DNA of 64,000 nt from Pelobates cultripes (Eukaryota; Chordata; Amphibia; Anura; Pelobatidae). A model generated the notes under the pieces. That model ran no database searches. It saw nothing but the letters and a program-made list of their open reading frames with translations, and was not told where the DNA came from. Numbering within the stretch: position 1 is the first letter of the stretch; every line of letters begins with the position of its first letter. A program made the position numbers and the translations under genes. Positions 23,411 to 34,640 of the stretch are shown piece by piece. Location of the stretch: assembly GCA_933207985.1 (NCBI GenBank), contig OW240918.1:111214674-111278673 (forward strand), given 5' to 3'.

Positions 23411-25563
23411 GGTAGAGGCAAGCAATGGAGCTGAATGGCCGCATGTTCACTGAACTCCAGGCCACCAAACATCACCAAGCGATTAAAGGGGTCTTTCACA
23501 CCCCAAAACCAGGCTAACTGAGCCCACAGCACACCCTCACGCTATGGGGAGAAAGACCAAGAAGCCAAGGGCTGAGAAACCGAATATGGGCATGAACATC
23601 GGCTATCTATGGCGCCAGGCCCGGAGGGGAGCAGAGCCCAACATGGCTGACCTCTCAGATGACTCGGAGATCTCTGAGGATTTCTCACTGGGAACACCAG
23701 GAGGTCAGACGCCTGAGCAGAGAACCAGTAAACCCACAACCCCTCACCTAGACTCGGGCCCAGTGACGACGGCAATCATGAAGGGCCTCTTAGCCGAGCT
23801 CCAACACCCGATCCAGGCCGACATGGCCCAGCTCCAAGGGGTCTTACAAGGCCTCATGACCCGCATGGGCGCTATAGAGAGTGACACCCAGAAACAGGCC
23901 CAACACACAACAGTCTTCACACAGCCATACAAGAGCTAAAAACCCAACAAAACAAAATGGATACAAAGCTCGCAGAGCTGGAGGACCGGAGGCGCACATC
24001 GAACCTCAAGTTAAGGGGCATCTCGGAGGAGATCCCGGAGAAGGAACTACCACACTTCCTACGTCGACTTCTCACAGGATTGCTAACCCATAAGCAGGCC
24101 AAACAGGTGGGAGTGGAGGGGCTATTCCGACTTCGCAAACCAACGACAGCACCAACGTCAGCACCGAGAGATGTCTTGGTAAAGTTCCACAGCGACAAAG
24201 ACAAAACAGCTCTCATGAACGCAGTCCGAAACAACTCACCATACCCCTTCGAAGGAATGCAACTGATGTTCTATGCAGATCTGTCCGGAAGCACCATGGC
24301 GTGGAGGAGGTCACTTAAGCCTTTCACAGTGTTACTCCGAACCAACGTCTTCACTTACCGATGGCGACTGCAACGCGCACTGGAGATACTGCACGACACC
24401 GACACACACTCTATCAGTGACCTCAAGGAGGCAGCCGACCTGCTACCTAAGCTGGGACTACCAACAAACACCCTGGACACAGTGCAATAGAGCACGGCGG
24501 CATCCCTGCCTCACACCTGGAATCCGGCAACAACACGTCCCTTCATACCACGAAGAGCGCGACAAGAAGAACAGGCAGCTGTCACTACCTGAGCGGCTCC
24601 AGATAGCCTGCAGAGACCGGTCTAAACTTACCTCACCACTGGAGTAGTGTTTTCAGTTAACTCTATTGGATCTCACTAAACTTTACGTTACCGTTATTCT
24701 CTTATGTTGATGTTACCTACCACGTTTAGATCCCACACCACACATAGTGGGGCACTACATGACAAGCCACCAGACCGCCAGGTCTCACCCTCACCATGTC
24801 CCCTTCACTAGTGCTTTCTAATGATAGCACTTCGGAACTCAGAGCCTCCCAACCATACACCGAGCCAAGTCACCCTGGGACTAGAGCCCTTATCTCCACG
24901 GGAAACCCCTCAGGGACATACAGCAACAACCCACAGCAGTCCTCACGGGGACCCTGTACACTAACCCACAAACCAGCTATAGCGATCCCGAAATCACAAT
25001 TGGTACACTTTTTTTTTTGTTTTATATTTTTTTTTCTCTCTTTCTTATTTTTATTTATCTTTAACAGTTTTCTCGGTAGGCACCAATCTAAGTACCCCTA
25101 TCCTGGGCTCAGACGAGGCAGCTCGGGAACCACCCCCGTGAGTACTGACACACAGGCACACCTACCTTGCCTGCGGCAAGACAGAGCTCTCAGCCCGCAC
25201 GTCACATACAGCACTTATACAATGCTACAAGCGTAGCAAGCAAGAGGCCTTCTTGATGCCTGAGCTCCAGCCTAGGGCTAATCTTAGTTATCACCCGTTA
25301 TCAATCAGCACACAGCCAGACTTGGTTCTCACAACACACAGCTTCCATATTATCAGTTATTCCACACGCAGACCACATAATCCAAGATCTTATACATGTT
25401 CCTATGTTACATTAAGCTCACTTCTGCATTGCAAAATATTAAAATACTGTGCATATGCTCATGCCAATGCTCACCCTGTAACCCTCGTGTGCGCTGTTGT
25501 GGCGCTTGACTTTACAATGTACCTACCTGCACAACAAAAATAAAAAATTATAAAAAAAAAAAA
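23411..25563 (+). mobile_element. ORF1-only L1-type retroposon with exact 12-bp TSD
   Basis: A 2.15-kb insertion flanked by identical AGAATGGGGCAG at 23399-23410 and 25564-25575, ending in an A-rich tail (about 25538-25563). These are marks of target-primed reverse transcription by an L1-type enzyme. The 5' part encodes an ORF1-type protein. The roughly 1.05 kb between the ORF1 stop (24490) and the tail contains no endonuclease or RT and is too short for ORF2 (normally over 3 kb). It includes an internal T-rich stretch (25010-25070). This resembles mammalian half-L1 (HAL1) organisation. The exact TSD and single frameshift suggest a relatively young insertion. Confidence 0.85.
23544..24490 (+). 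pseudogene. L1-type ORF1 protein, one frameshift
   Basis: ORF1 proteins are trimeric RNA-binding chaperones that coat LINE RNA in the cytoplasm. The start ATG (23544) opens a basic, then acidic N-terminal segment. A predicted coiled-coil-like stretch follows (AELQHPIQADMAQLQGVLQG, about residues 75-95). Near 23920 the frame shifts. The second frame then continues with a heptad-like segment (KMDTKLAELEDR), the RRM-type motif beginning RTSNLKLRGI, and the C-terminal domain including LVKFHSDKDK and VFTYRW...RALEILHDT, ending at TAG 24490. All parts of a normal ORF1p are present in order at the usual length of about 315 residues. The family call is by motif recognition. Confidence 0.8.
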
Positions 25564-25575
25564 AGAATGGGGCAG

Positions 25576-25954
25576 AATACGTGGGGCATAAGGGACAGCA
25601 TACTGTTGACATGGAATATGATGCTTGCTGGTACGAGCAACTGAAAAGGATGCTTATGCACAAAGTGTTGCTGGTGTACTTTTATATGGGCGAAAATTAC
25701 ATCCAAGTTCATTTAATAATGTACTATCACCTGATATTGAGGAGTTGGAACACCAGACAAAAACAAAACAGGACTGCAACTTGGGTCTGTCCTGCCAGAT
25801 TGATGACTGTTGGTATCTAAGCTGCTGCCTTTGATATACTTTTTATTTGTGGGATAAAATATAAATATACTAGACTGATAGAAAAAGAAAGAAATGAAAG
25901 AGAATTGGGAGCCTTATATTGACCGGTACCTCCATATGGGGGGTAACCCCTGCA
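25576..25954. other. Non-coding intronic sequence
   Basis: This continues the target sequence interrupted by the ORF1-only retroposon. No gene or repeat is seen. Confidence 0.4.
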
Positions 25955-25958
25955 TTAA

Positions 25959-26423
25959 AGGACCACTATAGGCACCCAGACCACTTCAGCTTAATAAAGT
26001 GGTGTGGGTGCCAGGTCCAGCTAGGGCTAACCCTTTTTTTTTTTATAAACATAGCAGTTTCAGAGAAACTGCTATGTTTATATTCTGGTTAATCCAGCCT
26101 CCAGTGGCTGTCTCTTGACAGCCGCTAGAGGCGCTTGCGTGCTTCTCACTGTGAAAATCACAATGAGAAGATGCCAGCGTCCATAGGAAAGCATTGTGAA
26201 TGCTTTCCTATGGACTGGCTGAATGCGCGCGCGACTCCTGCTGCGCATGCGCATTCAGCCGAAGAGGAGGAGGAGAGCTCCCCATCCGGCGCTGGAGAAA
26301 GAGGTAAGTTTAACCCCTTCCTCTCCCCAGAGCCTGGCGGGAGGGGGACCCTTAGGGTGGGGGCACCCTCAGGGCACAATAGTGGGAGGAAAATGAGTGT
26401 TTTCCTGGTACTATAGTAGTCCT
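25959..26423 (+). mobile_element. Multi-hairpin TTAA MITE, copy 2
   Basis: 465 bp between TTAA 25955-25958 and 26424-26427. The ends are AGGACCACTATAG and CTATAGTAGTCCT. It carries the same ordered hairpins as the copy at 56755-57241, for example GGCACCCAGACCACTTCA with its partner and the AACATAGCAGTTTC...GAAACTGCTATGTT hairpin. Several arms carry single mismatches (for example ATGAGAAG against CTTCTCACTG), so it has decayed a little. Confidence 0.92.
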
Positions 26424-26427
26424 TTAA

Positions 26428-27440
26428 AGTTGATATAAAGGAAAAAAAGAAAATTGGAGGTAGTAGTACAGAATAGTGTAAACCAGGGAATAATAGTATG
26501 TCTCTTGTGATAAATAAATGAAAAAATAATAAATAAGTAAAATATCACTTTTAATTGATAACTTAACCCCCCCCCCCCCCCCCCAAAAAAAAAAATCAGG
26601 GCTAGATATATATCTTGTAAACAAATCTACACACAACAACAAAATACCGCAAACAAAAAGATAAAAACATTTTTTTAAATAAAAAGAAATTAAGATGATT
26701 TGCAGTATCCAGAGTTATCAATTAAAAGTGACGTTTTACTTATTTATTATTTTTTCATTTATTTATCACAATTTTCAAGGTACCCAACAGCGGGTTAATG
26801 ATGACTGATTGGTTTAAACTAAATACTGGAAAGACAGCCATACGTGTGAAGCTCCATCACATCATGGTAGTTCATTTGTGTCAAAAGACAAAATTTATAA
26901 TGATTTACAATCTGGGTGTTTGTGTAGATTATATTGTGTCCAATCTCAATGTCAATTGTGGCAAGCATGCTATTTCAGCCTGAAGAACTGCATGGATAAA
27001 CCATCCAATATCACCATAAGACCGATCCACTATGGTATTGTCATGTCTGGATACAGAGACTGCTTCAACATGTGACTTCACAACACAGAGTTATGTTGCT
27101 TATAAAACCATATGAAAAATGCCATAACCCTTTTTGTTGTGAAAGATGTCACATACATCTGCTGACAGTAGAATCAGGGCACAAAGTAAATATCCAAAAT
27201 GAAAATGGAGAAGCACTACAAAGTTTACTGTAAGCGGAACCTAAAATAAATAAATAAGCTGAGGTTGAAAACCATAAAGAGAGTCTAACTTATATAAAGT
27301 GATAGTTCATCTATAGATTATCTATAAAACACAGTGTCACGACAATTTTATAAGATCTATAGAAAGGATCTCCACTATAATCCCTGTGAAAGTTTTGTGT
27401 GTGCAAATATATTTTTATTATAGATTTTTCAGCAATAAAA
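26428..27440. other. Non-coding intronic sequence
   Basis: Contains a poly-C/poly-A junction (26568-26595) and otherwise nothing I recognise. Confidence 0.4.
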
Positions 27441-27579
27441 AACAAAAACAGAAAGCTAGGTGGGACACACAAGGCCTAGAATCATTACTGAATACGCAAT
27501 AAGGCACACAGGTCTCCAGTATTCCGAAGAAAGAACAGTGATTTAACTAGGTATATAATGACAGAGGTATTGCGTAGAC

Positions 27580-28975
27580 CTTCAGTAATTCCGTGATTCC
27601 ATTATGATCAAAGGCTGTGAGGCAATTTCTGTTTCAACATTAAACCAGTAATAATAGTCAACATTGTAACGTACAAGGCACAGATTGCGGCCCCTCAACA
27701 GCACCTCATAAAGTGTTTGTGCAGACAGGCACCATCTTACCCATTCCATTCGGTGATGACCTCTTTCAGCTATACAGACCTGAAGTCTGTTATTGTGCAT
27801 ATTTGGACATGTTTACCAGCTCCCACCCTTGCCAATCCCGTGGTTCCCTTCCCGTGACTAGCCAGTGAACTTCTCTGCATCAACGGGGGTCGTCTGTGCA
27901 GCTATGTCAGGGACATCCCTCCTTCTCGCTGCCCATTTTCATATATTACCCATTAAGGGGTGCCTGAAATTTTTGCACTCCCATGAAAAGCAGACAGTGT
28001 GACTAATTTTCAGGTGCCACCACTACAAGAACAAGCTGCAAGAACTCAAACTCCACCAGATCCATAGGCAGGGATCATTATGCCAAGGTGCTTAGCTCCC
28101 AAAAAGTGTGCTTATTTTCATAGATCTCCATTTTTTCTCTGTTTCTACCACATATACTCCAAGGACATCCCAAGTGCTGCACCACCCCTTTTTCAAGTAT
28201 GTCTATTTCCTAAGAAACTAAAAATAAGTTCCTTCATATTACGTAACTCCTCCATAAGTTGGAACTATATTGTCAGTGGTAGGAGACATTTGTTTCCAGA
28301 ATAACTGGATCAGTCCCTTGGCAATACTTAATATTAGGATTGTAAGTGATTTTTTTATTTTTGTATATCGAGGACCATACTGTCATATGGCGATGCATAA
28401 GTGGTGCTGGCATAAGTGTGGAGATTTGTCACAGAATTTCTTAATGAACTTATCAATGGGCATTCCCACCAGATGGGAATTAGTGAGCCCACAGCTTCCC
28501 TGCATAGCCAGCATGGGATGTGGGATCCAATGCATGCAAAATTTGGGAAGTTTTATATCGGTGAGGTAGGAATTTGTAGGCAGATTCCTGATATGAACTA
28601 GTGATCGCAGATCTTCTGCCATTGGATGGGGGATAGTGTAAGGCCTAGGGATCTTCCCATCAGATTTGATCATGGGATGTGGTTCTGCCTCTATATCTTT
28701 TCACTGCTTGAATACCCCCAGCTTGGACCACTGAACCACTGGTGTATAGCCTGGTAGTAACAATTTTAAAACAGTATCTTGTGTATGTAAAGAAATCCTG
28801 GGTGAAACCTGGCATGACAGAGAGAGGCTGCACCCCAGAGACAACAAAGAAACTATTGTCGGTTAAAAGAATAAAAGATCTCCGTGTGTTGGGCAAACAA
28901 GTCGGGTCTCCACTCAGGCTATGGTGCAACAAGAAGCATTTGAGGATATTATTATGGGTGCCTCTCGCAGCCATG
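27580..28975 (-). pseudogene. Possible decayed LINE ORF2-like remnant
   Basis: Three minus-strand frames succeed one another (28660-28974, 28383-28673, 27582-27800) with compositions unlike their AT-rich flanks. One has a Tyr/Trp-rich stretch, and a FWKQM-like word lies between them. They loosely resemble the C-terminal part of L1-type ORF2, but I cannot name conserved motifs with certainty. If real, this is a heavily frameshifted fossil; chance frames are the alternative. Confidence 0.2.
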
Positions 28976-29357
28976 AATTACTTACAGGGATGTATTTAAA
29001 GGTCCTATGCTGTGACTAGTTCAAGTCCTTGTGTGTTCCCCATGGAGAGCATTTAAAAACTCTCTTCTGCTTTTGCATGCCATGAAGTATGGGTATGTGA
29101 TAGGGCTTGTCAGTTGTCCCCTTTCGTTAGGCTACATGCTGGAAGTCATGTGACCCCTGTCCCACGTGCAAAGTTGGGACCCCTGGTAAGGCATACCTTA
29201 TATCTGAATCCATGCGGGTCCTCAGCTGCTTTTGTGGTAGGGCAATTTGTTTGGCAGGTGGAATATTTGCTTAATGTTGCACCAAGCAAGCTTAAATTGA
29301 AGTCCTTGTGTGCAAGATCTGTGGGTAATTTTATTTTTATATTACATATTTATATAT

Positions 29358-29359
29358 AC

Positions 29360-29411
<52 letters not shown>

Positions 29412-29412
29412 T
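29358..29412. repeat. (TG)n(TA)n microsatellite
   Basis: About 9 TG units followed by about 16 TA units. Confidence 0.9.
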
Positions 29413-29454
29413 CTATATATTCATATATATTTATTTACATATGTGTTTGGACTA

Positions 29455-29585
29455 TACGTTCTATAACTGTGTCACTGTGTAATTGTCTCATTTATTGTAA
29501 ATTTCACCCTCTTTCATAATATTGTAAAGCATTGTAAAATTAGTTGGCACTATATAAAGACCAATAATAATAATAATTATTATTA
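29455..29585 (+). mobile_element. L2/CR1-type LINE or SINE 3' tail
   Basis: The phrase ATTGTAAAGCATTG...GGCACTATATAAA followed by an (AAT)n tail is the characteristic 3' end used by L2-type LINEs and their SINE partners in amphibians. Only the tail is present. The right end is the AAT/ATT repeat. Confidence 0.55.
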
Positions 29586-29810
29586 TTTGCCCAACCATGG
29601 CTTTGAAGAGATAATGGGAGTTATAGTAAAAATAACATCTGACGGGGTGGGGCAGTTTGTGTGCATTTTTCTTATTTTGTTTATAACAAGCAGAAATATA
29701 GTCTATTTATTGTACTCCAATGACATGTTCCAAGATGATCTGGATCATGGAGACAGTGTTATGAGTAAACATTTAAATATTAATCAGGCACCAATTTCAT
29801 CTATCTAGAG

Positions 29811-29919
29811 CAGCCCACCAACTGTCCGGGATTAATGTATTTCCCTGTTTTATTCCCATGGAGATACTAACAAAACCTGGACTGTTGGTGGGTCTTGAGG
29901 ACTGGTTTGAGAACCACTG
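29811..29919. mobile_element. 109-bp hAT MITE with exact 8-bp TSD
   Basis: Identical ATCTAGAG flanks occur at 29803-29810 and 29920-29927. The element begins CAG and ends CTG, as in hAT transposons. Internally CCCACCAACTGTCC and GGACTGTTGGTGGG are near-perfect inverted repeats. The right end (GGTTTGAGAACCACTG) matches the common hAT terminus. At the left the corresponding outer part seems deleted between CAG and CCCACC. Confidence 0.85.
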
Positions 29920-29927
29920 ATCTAGAG

Positions 29928-31059
29928 TGTCTCTACAGCATGCTATTTTGTAAGAGAAGGCTTAACATGGAATCAGTGCAGGAAAAACCACAAACCACCC
30001 AACATTGATTTATTTAACTGTTCTTATATCGTTCTCTTATCCACAGCACTTTTCAGATTTTAACATTTGATCATAGGTGTTGTTTCAGACAAAGTGGCCT
30101 GTAAATAAACATACCAGTACAAATGGAGCAGGAAGCCATGCCCATAAACATCAATCTAACATTTGTAGCATTTAACAATTTTTTTTTAATTTATTTTTTT
30201 TACAAAGTAGTCCGTCCTTCTTGCGGATACAATAAGATCATGCAGGCATATCTGATACACACCTTGGAACAGATCAGAATAATGGGACTGACTATATTGC
30301 AGTCAGTTGAAGTTTCATTGTATCTGTGAAGTCATGATCTGATGAACATTTTATTTATCCCAATTGCATCAGAATTAATTAGATTTTTATTGTGTTGGTT
30401 TATACATAGATAATTCTCATCTCTAAAGACATGCATGAATTCAACTATTTAGTGATGTTTTCAAGTTTTTAGATTGCACACAAATTACTAGCTTTTCATT
30501 GTATATTGTTGCCTCGTTTGAGAGCTTTAAATTGACAATAAAAATAAAGCTAATTTTCCATTTGCAATTAGTAATTACATACAAGTCTTACTGGAAACAA
30601 GTGGAAAAATTACATGTAATGAAAAAATGTAACTGTACAAATACAGAAAAATACAACCGCCGTTCAAATACAGAAAAAAAACCCACCTTTTTTGCTCTAG
30701 TGTTCCATTCGATTCTCAAACCTAAAAGAAACCAGAAAGCTTGTAATTTAAAAATAAAATGAGTGATTTAAGGCCTCGATTTCATATTGTTGGATTAGTT
30801 TTCCAAATTAGTTAATATTTTTGAATAATCTTGTAAAATGATTTGGTATCATGGACAGTATTTTAGTTTTGTAATATTTTGATATTTTTTATATATTGGT
30901 ATATTTTTCAATGTGTATGTGTATTTGATCTTTTAATGTTTTGAAAAAAATATTTAAATGTTTATCCAAAAATATTAAATTGGAAAGCTTATCCAACATT
31001 ATTAAATTAAGGCCTTAGTTAGAATAGAATACCATAATATACAAATTAGATTTTATATA
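29928..31059. other. AT-rich intronic sequence
   Basis: No gene or recognisable element. Poly-A and poly-T runs are common and open frames are short. Confidence 0.45.
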
Positions 31060-31310
31060 TCAGCTATTTAGAACACTGGTCAGTGTTTTAGAACTGGAAT
31101 CCTAGGTTTGAATCCCAGTCAGACCACCTTACCAATAACCTCTCCATGGCCGAGACACCTAATGACATATATCCACCTAACCTCAAATCCTCATAGATTG
31201 TAAACTCCTTTGAACAGGTCTTTCTTTACCTCTATCTGTTTTCCATAGCTGTAAAGCACTGTGAAAAATGTATACATATATAAATGCTGCAAAAAAATAA
31301 TACTTTTCAG
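31060..31310 (+). mobile_element. tRNA-derived (CORE/MIR-type) SINE
   Basis: A pol III B-box-like word, GGTTTGAATCCC, lies at about 31105-31117. It is followed by a CACC...ACCTCTCCATGG segment and a 3' part with ATAGATTGTAAACTCCTTTGAACAG and AGCTGTAAAGCACTGTG, the L2-type tail typical of MIR/CORE SINEs. The A box is eroded. No clear TSD is visible, so boundaries are approximate. Confidence 0.6.
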
Positions 31311-31719
31311 GGAACTTGTTTATTTTATTTTTTAGATGCCTTCCAGAATAAACAAATGAGTAGTACAGGGTTATTTACTAAACTCGGAATTTTAGAAAAT
31401 GTAACCTTTTCTATACACTTTTAAAATGTTTTTTTAAATTATTTTTTTATATTAAAATATATATAAAAAAAATTAATATCTTAAAATATTTGTAAAATAT
31501 TGTCATTTTAAAAGCTTATTGAAAATATTTAAATAATTTGCAACGTTTCTCCAAAATTTAGGCTATACTAGCCAAGGAGTGACTAGATTTGAGTTTAAGT
31601 ATTTTGTCATTCAACTTTAAAGATATAGTCTAAGCACCAGAACACTATAACTTAAAAGTGTCACTGTCACCATCCTTTGACTTTGCATAATTTGCAAAGA
31701 TCCCTGATGGTAACATTGC

Positions 31720-32118
31720 CGCTGATGGTTCAGTTGTGGGAGGTAGCTCTTCTGTGTAATCAGACCAGATGGGCTAGCCTTTGCTGTCCACGTGCATTCT
31801 GGCACTGACGCTGATTCACTGGTTATCCTTCCTTGCACCACTTTTGGTAGGCACTAACCACTGAATACTGGGAGGAACACCCACAAAACTTGCCGATTTG
31901 ATTATGCTTTGACCCAGTAGTCTAGCCATCACTATTTGATCCTTGTCAGAGTTACTCAGATCTTTTCGCTTGTCCATTTTTCCTGGTTCTAACATGAAAT
32001 TCAAGAACTGTCTGTTCACTAGCTGCCTAATATATTCCACCCCTGGACAGGTGCCATTCTAAAATATAATTGTTATTTACTTCTCCTGTCTGTGTTTTTA
32101 ATGTTATGGCTGGTCAGT
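31720..32118 (-). pseudogene. Tc1-like transposon fragment, 5' part of transposase
   Basis: Closely parallels 20800-21160: a terminal ATGTTATGGCTGGTCAGTGG end (about 32100-32118), then an ATG-initiated [16 protein letters not shown] segment on the minus strand (about 31975 downward) with the helix-turn-helix part of the transposase, up to an ASPSGL...ITQKSYL-like segment. The catalytic core and the other terminus are absent. It is an internally truncated copy of the same family as the element at 20081-21160. Confidence 0.8.
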
Positions 32119-32672
32119 GGAAATTCCACAAATTAGCTAAAAAAAAAATTACTCATCTTTTCTGCCTTTGTGCTTTCTTCTTTCGTTGTTCCTGTTCCAG
32201 TGACCTCATCCTATTGTACCATCGTCTTATATGACCACCGGATCATAGATACAATTCAATAAATTTTTCCCTGACTTATATATTTAGGTTGCCTACATGT
32301 ATGTTTTCCCCTTTTCATATTTAATACTTAAGCCTCTATTTTTCTTTGGTTCCATTACATATCTTGCCTTTGTTTTGTGTTACCACTCATGCAATTACAG
32401 TTCCTATCTGTCATGAAGGTTGTACCCTAATTTACAGGAATGGTGACTCCCACAAACAGAGGTTCTAGATAGACGTATTACCGGGCCTTAGAGTCTGGAC
32501 TTAACATTGATAAAGACAGAGTCAGGAAAATAGAAATAAGGATAAACTGAATAACAAGCTGGGTCAGAATACCAGAAATACGCAAGGTTAGAAAAAAGCC
32601 GGGTCAGGATACCAGAATTACATAAAGTCAAATACAAGCTGAGGTCAATCTCAAAATATCAAGACAGACTTA
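32119..32672. other. Non-coding; partial dispersed repeat
   Basis: Two near copies of a GGGTCAGRATACCAGAAWTAC word (about 32566 and 32606) lie next to the Tc1 insertion point. Sequence after the Tc1 element (34257-34480) may be the rest of the same host repeat. I could not assign it; an LTR fragment is possible. Confidence 0.3.
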
Positions 32673-32880
32673 CAGGTGATACTCGAAAAAATTTGAATAT
32701 TGTGCAAAAGTTAATTTATTTCAGTAATGCAACGTAAAAGGGGAAACTGATATGAGATAGACGCATTACATGCAAAGCAAGATGGTTCAAGCCGTGATTT
32801 GTCATAAGTGCGATGATTATGGCTTATAGCTCATGAAAACCCCAAATCCACAATTTCAGTAAATTAGAATATTGTGAAAA
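32673..32880 (+). repeat. Left TIR of Tc1-like element
   Basis: Imperfect inverted copy of 34052-34254, including CATTACATGCAAAGCAAGAT and TCATGAAAACCCCAAATCCA. Such long TIRs hold the transposase-binding direct repeats. Confidence 0.9.
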
Positions 32881-32963
32881 GGTGCAATATTCTAGGTTCA
32901 CAGTGTCCCGCTCCAATCAGCTAAGTAAGCCATAACACCTACAAAGGGTTTCTGAACCTTTAA

Positions 32964-33892
32964 ATGGTCTCTAAGTCTGGATCAGTAGGAATCACAATCG
33001 TGGGGAAGACTGCTGACCTGACAATTGTGCAGAAAACCATAATTGAAACCCTCCATAAGGAGGGAAAGCCTCAAAAGGTAATTGTGAAGGAAGTTGGATG
33101 TTCCCAAAGTGCTGTATCAAAGCACATTAATAGAAAGTTATGTGGAAGGGAAAAATGTGGAAGAAAAAAGGTGCACAAGCAGCAGGGATAACCGCAGCCT
33201 GGAGAGGATTGTCAGGAAAAGGCCATTCAAACGTGTTGGGGACTTTCACAAGGAGTGGACTGAGGCTGGAGTCAGTGCATCAAGAGCCACCACACACAGA
33301 CGGATCCTGGATATGGGCTTCAGATGTCGTATTCCTCTTGTGAAGCCGCTCCTGAGCAACAAACAACGTCAGAAGCGTCTTACCTGGCCTAAAGAAAAAC
33401 AGACCTGGTCTGTTGCTCAGTGGTCCAAAGTCCTCTTTTCTGATGAGAACAACTTTTGCATCTCATTTGGAAACCAAGGACCCAGAGTCTGGAGGAAGAA
33501 TGGAGAGGCACACACTGCAAGATGCTTGAAGTCCAGTGTGAAGCTTCCACAGTCTGTGTTAATTTGGGGAGCAATGTCATCTGCTGGTGTTGGTCCACTG
33601 TGCTTCATTAAGTCCAGGGTCAACGCAGCCGTCTACCAGGAGATTTGGAGCACGTCATGCTTCCTTCCGCAGACGAGCTTCATGGGGATGCTGACTTCAT
33701 TTTCTAGCAGGACTTGGCACCTGCCCACACTGCTAAAAACACCAAAGCCTGGTTCAGTGACGGTGGAATTACTGTGCTTGATTGGCCAGCAAATTTGCCA
33801 GACCTGAACCCCATAGCGAATCAATGGGGCATTGCCAAGAGAAATATGAGACATGAGATCGAACAATGCAGAAGAGCTGAAGACCGTTATTG
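32964..33892 (+). pseudogene. Tc1-like transposase, frameshifted and active-site dead
   Basis: A DD34E transposase. The ATG at 32964 begins an N-terminal helix-turn-helix domain (GKTADLT...IIETLHKEGK...VGCSQSAVSKHI). A frameshift near 33165-33180 moves it to the second frame, which carries the second DNA-binding helix (SASRATTHRRIL) and the catalytic core. The first Asp is in LFSDEN (codon 33442-33444). Another 1-nt shift lies near 33645. The second Asp (33711-33713) is in QDLAPAHTA but is preceded by an in-frame TAG at 33705-33707, where Gln is expected. The third acid, expected 35 codons on in the PDLNPIEN motif, is Ala (GCG, 33816-33818). It therefore cannot work as a nuclease even if the frames were continuous. 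Confidence 0.92.
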
Positions 33893-34051
33893 AAGCATCC
33901 TGGTCTTCCATAACACCTCAGCAGTGAAACAGGCTGATAGCTTCCATGCCACGCTGCATTGAGGCAGTAATTGCTGCAAAAGGGGCCCAAACCAAGTACT
34001 GAGTCCATATGCATGCTTATACTATCTACACTCCTTGTTTTATTGATTGCA

Positions 34052-34254
34052 TGTAATATTCTAATTTACTGAGATTGTGGATTTGGGGTTTTCATGAGCT
34101 GTAAGCCATAATCATCGCACGTATGACAAATCACGGCTTGAACTATCTTGCTTTGCATGTAATGCGTCTATCTTATATTAGTTTCCCCTTTTACGTTGCA
34201 TTACTGAAATAAATGAACTTTTGCACAATATTCTAATTTTTCGAGTATCACCTG
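34052..34254 (-). repeat. Right TIR of Tc1-like element
   Basis: Imperfect inverted copy of 32673-32880. Confidence 0.9.
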
Positions 34255-34256
34255 TA

Positions 34257-34640
34257 TATAAGCACTAACGTGTATCAGGGCAGGAACCATGATAGAACAA
34301 GGAATAAGGGCCCAAATTAGCATTACATAGGCTATCAATGTTTCTGATTGGTCTACGTCATCTCTGCAACTCCAAAATTATTGAAAATGGGCTTGCCTGA
34401 ATGACATGGTCATGTTAAGGGGAGTGACGTCACAACATTTGAATGTATAAAAGACGCTGCATTCAAATGGGGAGCATCTAATATTATGTAGGGAAGAGGA
34501 TTTCGGACAAATGTATTCCCTATTCAGGCTGTTTCACCTGAGGAAGGGAACAGAGCGTACGCACAAAGCGTTCAATTCGTGCAGTTTGATGAGTGGAACA
34601 ACAGGGGTAAGTTTGTGACATTATCAGCCAATCCCCACTA
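34257..34640 (+). other. Repeat-like segment with TATA word and decayed CTGA(T)GA/GAAA motif
   Basis: GTATAAAAGACGC (about 34446) lies between CATTTGAATG and GCATTCAAATG, an inverted pair around the TATA word. Downstream, CCTGAGGAAGGG (34537) and ACAAAGCGTTC (34563) resemble an eroded version of the CTGATGAAG...GAAACGTT core seen at 12399. This may be the terminal region of a Penelope-like or other hammerhead-bearing retroelement, but too little remains for a firm call. Confidence 0.3.

Larger units (their letters stand above)
32673..34254 (+). mobile_element. Tc1-like transposon with ~200-bp TIRs and TA duplication
   Basis: A 1,582-bp element starting CAGGTGATACTCGAAAAA and ending TTTTTCGAGTATCACCTG, flanked by TA at 32671-32672 and 34255-34256. 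The TIRs extend about 205 bp (32673-32880 and 34052-34254). Both outer and inner direct-repeat-like parts contain TTAGAATATTGTG-type words, as in IR/DR Tc1 elements. The structure is complete but the transposase is dead. The TIRs have diverged from each other at scattered sites, so it is not very recent. Confidence 0.95.

Noticed and set aside
31100..31120. A tRNA gene suggested by the B-box-like word
   Set aside because: No cloverleaf or A box could be traced, and the L2-type tail downstream shows that it is a SINE.
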